The notes beneath the pieces are model-generated. The model searched no databases. It saw only the letters and a program-made list of their open reading frames with translations, and was not told the origin of the DNA. 7,538 nucleotides of DNA from CAVPRW01 sp046727435 [NCBI: bacterium] (GTDB taxonomy: Bacteria > Tectomicrobia > Entotheonellia > J063): contig JBKPCR010000305.1 of NCBI GenBank assembly GCA_046727435.1, forward strand, positions 1 through 7,538, written 5' to 3'. This document shows, piece after piece, positions 5,564 through 7,538 of the stretch. Both the position numbers and the translations under genes were made by a program. Position 1 is the stretch's first letter. Every line of letters begins with the position of its first letter.

Positions 5564-5791
5564 GTGAAAGAATCAAATGGTCAGCGCACTGCACTGAAGG
5601 TACGACTGACAGACGTGAGAGGTATCAAGGATCTAAAGTGCTGGTTTTTTGACTGGGCGACTCAGTATTATGTTGCAGCCCGGTTTGCCGCCGTTGAGGG
5701 GCTTACTCCCGTTTGTGGTAAATTATTTCATCATGCTATCGAAATGTATTTAAAAGGACATCTTTGCCTGGACTTTGGCCATTTTGAGTAG
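5564..5791 (+). CDS. HEPN-domain protein, C-terminally truncated by an insertion sequence
   Basis: The GTG start follows the previous stop by 6 nt, with AGGTAG crowding the start. The product is 75 residues; about the last eight (CLDFGHFE) are read from the end of the IS701-like element. The diagnostic part is DWATQYYVAARFAAVEGL followed by LFHHAIEMYLKGHL (about residues 30-67), matching the first two helices of HEPN proteins (xxYYxAARxAAxxGLxPVxGNLxHHAxEMYLKxxL). HEPN proteins are commonly RNases in toxin-antitoxin, CRISPR and abortive-infection systems, with an R-x4-6-H motif usually in the second half. That half, typically continuing with LGHxL, is missing, so the product is probably inactive. 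Usual length is 120-160 residues. The call rests on motif recognition. Confidence 0.6.
   Translation: MKESNGQRTALKVRLTDVRGIKDLKCWFFDWATQYYVAARFAAVEGLTPVCGKLFHHAIEMYLKGHLCLDFGHFE
5768..5781 (+). repeat. Left terminal inverted repeat of the IS701-like element
   Basis: CTGGACTTTGGCCA is the reverse complement of 7211-7224 with a single mismatch (position 3). It lies at the point where the HEPN protein loses its expected sequence. Confidence 0.7.
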
Positions 5792-5803
5792 GCACGAGGG
5801 TGC

Positions 5804-5860
5804 GATGTCCCTTACGATAGATGAGCTCTGGCAAAGTTCATGCTATCGAGGGAGGACATC
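5804..5860 (+). promoter_or_regulatory. Long nested leader hairpin sequestering the transposase ribosome binding site
   Basis: Three nested complementary segments line up: GATGTCC (5804-5810) with GGACATC (5854-5860), CGATAG (5815-5820) with CTATCG (5843-5848), and ATGA (5821-5824) with TCAT (5838-5841), closing a 13-nt loop. The GGAGG ribosome binding site (5851-5855) lies inside the descending strand and ends partly paired. In IS10 and IS50 such leader structures form only in transcripts arriving from outside and block transposase translation. The same role here is inferred. Confidence 0.6.
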
Positions 5861-5862
5861 CC

Positions 5863-7209
5863 ATGCCACCCCTGCCCGAAGCGATCATACTGGTCTTGGC
5901 GCCATTTGCACCACTCTTTTCGGAGCGTGTCTGGCGGCATGCTCAGGTCCTACTGCTGGGGGCGATGCTCACCCCCGAGACTCGCACCGTGACTGCGGCC
6001 TTGGAGGCGATGGGGTTGGCGGCGGAACGCCGCTTCACGAACGACCATCGCGTCTTGAACCGCACCACGTGGTCGGCCCGCCAGGGCAGTCGGATTCTGC
6101 TCGGCTTGCTGATCACGCTGCTGGTGCCCCCGGGCGCAACCATCGTGCTCGGAGCCGACGACACCGTGGAACGCCGCACCGGGCGCAAGATCACAGCCAA
6201 AGGGTGCTATCGCGATGCCGTGCGCTCGACCAAGAAGCACGTCATCCGCTGCTTTGGCTTGAAGTGGGTGTCGATGATGCTCTTGGTCCCAGTGCCCTGG
6301 AGCCGACGGGTGTGGGCGTTGCCTTTTCTGACGGCATTGTGTTGGCCCGCGCAGACCTCCCAACGCCGACGGCACAAAACCAGCGTGGATTGGGTACGGC
6401 AGATGATGAAACAAGTGCGCCGCTGGCTGCCAGGCCGCTGGCTGGTCTTGGTCGTCGATGGCGGCTTCGCCGCGGTGTCGCTGGCGCTGGCTTGCGTCAC
6501 ACAGCACGTCACGATGGTGTCGCGGTTGCGCTGGGATGCCGCACTGTATCACCCCCCAGCGCCGCAGCCCAAGGGCAAACGCGGTCCCAAACCCTTGAAG
6601 GGCAATCGCCAGCGCAGCTTGCAGGAGTGGGCGGAACGCGTGGATACCCCTTGGGAGACCGTGGAGCTGGACTGGTACGGGGGAAAGCGCAGACAGCTCT
6701 GGGTCTTCTCGCATACTGCCCTGTGGTACACCCCGAAGTGGCCTCCTGTGGCGATCCGCTCCGTCGTGGTGGCGGACCCGGAGGGGAAGCTGCGCATGGA
6801 GGCTTTCTTTTGTACCGATCTGGAGGCGACGCCTGTAGCGATCTTGCCATGGGTCGTGATGCGCTGGTTGGTGGAGGTGACCTGTGAAGAGGGCCGAGCC
6901 CATCTCGGATTGGAGACGCAGCGGCAGTGGTCGGACAACGCTATTGCCCGCACCACTCCCGTCCTCTTGGCCTTGTTCTCGCTCGTCACCATCCTGGCCC
7001 TGAGGTTGAGTTCAGGCGGGCAAATCCCGGTGGCGGCGACCGCTTGGTATCACAAAGCTGAGCCAACCTTCGCGGACTGTTTGGCCTTGGTACGTCGGCA
7101 TCTCTGGCGCGCTCGCTATTTGGTGAACTCTACGCCCGAGGCAGAGTGCATGCAATTTCCTCAGGAGGCTCTTGACCTCTTGATCCACGGTGTCCTGTTA
7201 GCAGCCTGA
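5863..7209 (+). CDS. IS701-like DDE transposase, intact (448 aa)
   Basis: This enzyme cuts and joins DNA to move the surrounding element. The ATG at 5863 is preceded by GGAGG with 7 nt spacing. Residues 1-80 are the helical N-terminus with NDHRVLNRTTWSARQGSRIL, typical of IS701/DDE_5-type transposases. The catalytic acids are likely Asp99 or Asp100 in LGADDTVERRTGRKI, Asp199 in LVVDGGFAAVSL, and Glu338 in RWLVEVTCEEGRAHLGL, followed by the usual ETQRQWSDNAIARTTP. CYRDAVRS and the WALPFLTAL strand also fit. The length is normal and no stops or frameshifts are seen, so it may still be active. It lies within 14-bp inverted repeats and behind a strong leader hairpin. DDE catalysis is clear; the family assignment is from memory of the motif set. 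Confidence 0.85.
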   Translation: MPPLPEAIILVLAPFAPLFSERVWRHAQVLLLGAMLTPETRTVTAALEAMGLAAERRFTNDHRVLNRTTWSARQGSRILLGLLITLLVPPGATIVLGADDTVERRTGRKITAKGCYRDAVRSTKKHVIRCFGLKWVSMMLLVPVPWSRRVWALPFLTALCWPAQTSQRRRHKTSVDWVRQMMKQVRRWLPGRWLVLVVDGGFAAVSLALACVTQHVTMVSRLRWDAALYHPPAPQPKGKRGPKPLKGNRQRSLQEWAERVDTPWETVELDWYGGKRRQLWVFSHTALWYTPKWPPVAIRSVVVADPEGKLRMEAFFCTDLEATPVAILPWVVMRWLVEVTCEEGRAHLGLETQRQWSDNAIARTTPVLLALFSLVTILALRLSSGGQIPVAATAWYHKAEPTFADCLALVRRHLWRARYLVNSTPEAECMQFPQEALDLLIHGVLLAA

Positions 7210-7210
7210 T

Positions 7211-7224
7211 TGGCCAAAGTCGAG
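7211..7224 (-). repeat. Right terminal inverted repeat of the IS701-like element
   Basis: TGGCCAAAGTCGAG is the complement of the left end. It also overlaps the first arm of a small hairpin, GTCGAG (7219-7224) with CTCGAC (7235-7240), which could act as a weak 3' stem after the transposase gene. Confidence 0.7.
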
Positions 7225-7283
7225 TCTCATGGACCTCGACAATCGGGGTAGAAAGCAGGAGAGTGTTAAAAAGTAGATAGCTC

Positions 7284-7292
7284 TGGTATACT
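7284..7292 (+). promoter_or_regulatory. Extended -10 promoter of the IS1-like transposase
   Basis: TGGTATACT has the TGn extension followed by TATACT (five of six matches to TATAAT). No good -35 is evident, as is common for extended -10 promoters. A start near base 7299 would leave the upstream arm of the leader hairpin (7292-7300) out of the element's own transcript. Confidence 0.4.
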
Positions 7293-7316
7293 CTCTCTCC
7301 ATGGACAGGAGGGAGG
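7292..7316 (+). promoter_or_regulatory. Leader hairpin over the IS1-like ribosome binding site
   Basis: TCTCTCTCC (7292-7300) can pair with GGAGGGAGG (7308-7316) over a 7-nt loop, giving nine pairs of which two are G-U. The purine arm is the whole ribosome binding site. Only transcripts starting upstream of about 7292 would contain both arms. Confidence 0.45.
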
Positions 7317-7320
7317 ACAT

Positions 7321-7538
7321 ATGATCACTTGTAAAAATTGCCACACTACTCACACGGTAAAAAATGCATTTGTTCGCGGTAAGCAACGCTATAAGTGCCA
7401 TGCATGTGGTTAGAACTTTGTCCTTGGTGATGCGCGTCATTCGCACGAGACAGAGATCAAGAAGGCCTTAGCGATCATGTTGTCCTCGCTTGGAAAATCC
7501 TCATGCGGCTTTTTAGGAAAACTCTTTGGGGTATCACG
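7321..7538 (+). pseudogene. IS1-like zinc-ribbon transposase with in-frame TAG (cut by window edge)
   Basis: The ATG at 7321 follows AGGAGGGAGG closely. The first 30 residues start MITCKNCHTTHTVKNAFVRG and end QRYKCHACG, a Cys-x2-Cys ... Cys-x2-Cys zinc ribbon (Cys4, Cys7, Cys26, Cys29) typical of the N-terminus (InsA-like) of IS1-family transposases, where it contacts the inverted repeats. TAG at 7411-7413 stands where relatives usually have Tyr or Arg (CGYNFV). The same frame then continues openly to the window end as NFVLGDARHSHETEIKKALA. A single TAT or TAC to TAG change would explain it, so the copy is probably dead unless the stop is read through. The C-terminal DDE part lies outside the window. 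Confidence 0.65.

Larger units (their letters stand above)
5768..7224 (+). mobile_element. Complete IS701-like insertion sequence (about 1457 bp)
   Basis: The element is bounded by inverted repeats CTGGACTTTGGCCA (5768-5781) and TGGCCAAAGTCGAG (7211-7224), matching at 13 of 14 positions with 11 consecutive identities. It encloses one transposase gene filling most of the length. The right repeat begins only one base after the transposase stop codon. I see no target-site duplication next to these ends (left flank TTTGC, right flank TCTCA), so the exact tips may differ by a few bases or a later rearrangement removed a flank. The left end interrupts the HEPN reading frame. Confidence 0.75.

Noticed and set aside
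5950-6903. Long minus-strand frame (317 aa) and other long frames over the transposase
   Set aside because: They are antisense or offset shadows of the GC-rich transposase gene, rich in His, Arg, Gln and Pro, with no family resemblance.
682-7320. Recurrence of GGGAGGACAT before three genes (complement of 682-691, 5850-5859, 7311-7320) as a shared regulatory element
   Set aside because: Each copy is a strong ribosome binding site next to a start codon. The anti-Shine-Dalgarno match explains most of the identity.
1-7538. CRISPR array, tRNA or rRNA genes
   Set aside because: No regularly spaced repeats, tRNA-like cloverleaf with a terminal CCA pattern, or rRNA segments were seen on reading both strands.

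Overview
The window looks like a mobile-element graveyard in a moderately GC-rich bacterial chromosome. In 7.5 kb it holds the tail of one insertion sequence (IS5-type), a complete second one (IS701-like), the start of a third (IS1-like), and two unrelated tyrosine recombinases. Between them sit small or damaged accessory genes. The protein styles (catalytic-domain-only integrase, 91-aa MPIWKL-type protein, proteasome-fold/TPR protein, HEPN fragment) remind me of environmental lineages such as Nitrospirota or Methylomirabilota. That is an impression from memory, not a demonstrated assignment.

Layout, left to right. 1-137: C-terminus of an IS5-type transposase. 403-678 (minus): small protein with a strong ribosome binding site. 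679-939: non-coding, with two hairpins (one a convincing terminator) and an 11-bp direct repeat. 940-1500: tyrosine recombinase reduced to its catalytic domain. 1620-2164: multi-pass membrane protein whose N-terminal helix lies in a different frame from the rest; the shift falls at a G6 run. 2165-2452: non-coding or relic, with a possible startless membrane peptide on the minus strand. 2453-3760 (minus): N-terminal proteasome-like (Ntn-hydrolase-fold) domain joined to C-terminal TPR repeats. 3761-4219: regulatory-looking intergenic DNA. 4149-5146: full-length XerC/D-like recombinase with an apparent frameshift at a G5 run near its N-terminus. 5339-5791: small unknown protein followed by a truncated HEPN protein. 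5768-7224: IS701-like element with 14-bp terminal inverted repeats and an intact 448-aa transposase. 7321-end: IS1-like zinc-ribbon transposase interrupted by an in-frame TAG.

The most interesting content is the proteasome-fold/TPR fusion, the small-ORF/HEPN pair (possibly a toxin-antitoxin-like or defence unit) cut by the IS701-like element, and the leader hairpins that bury the ribosome binding sites of both transposases. The two G-run frameshifts would each be healed by one extra G. They may be homopolymer under-calls in the sequence rather than real mutations, which should be settled before calling these genes dead.
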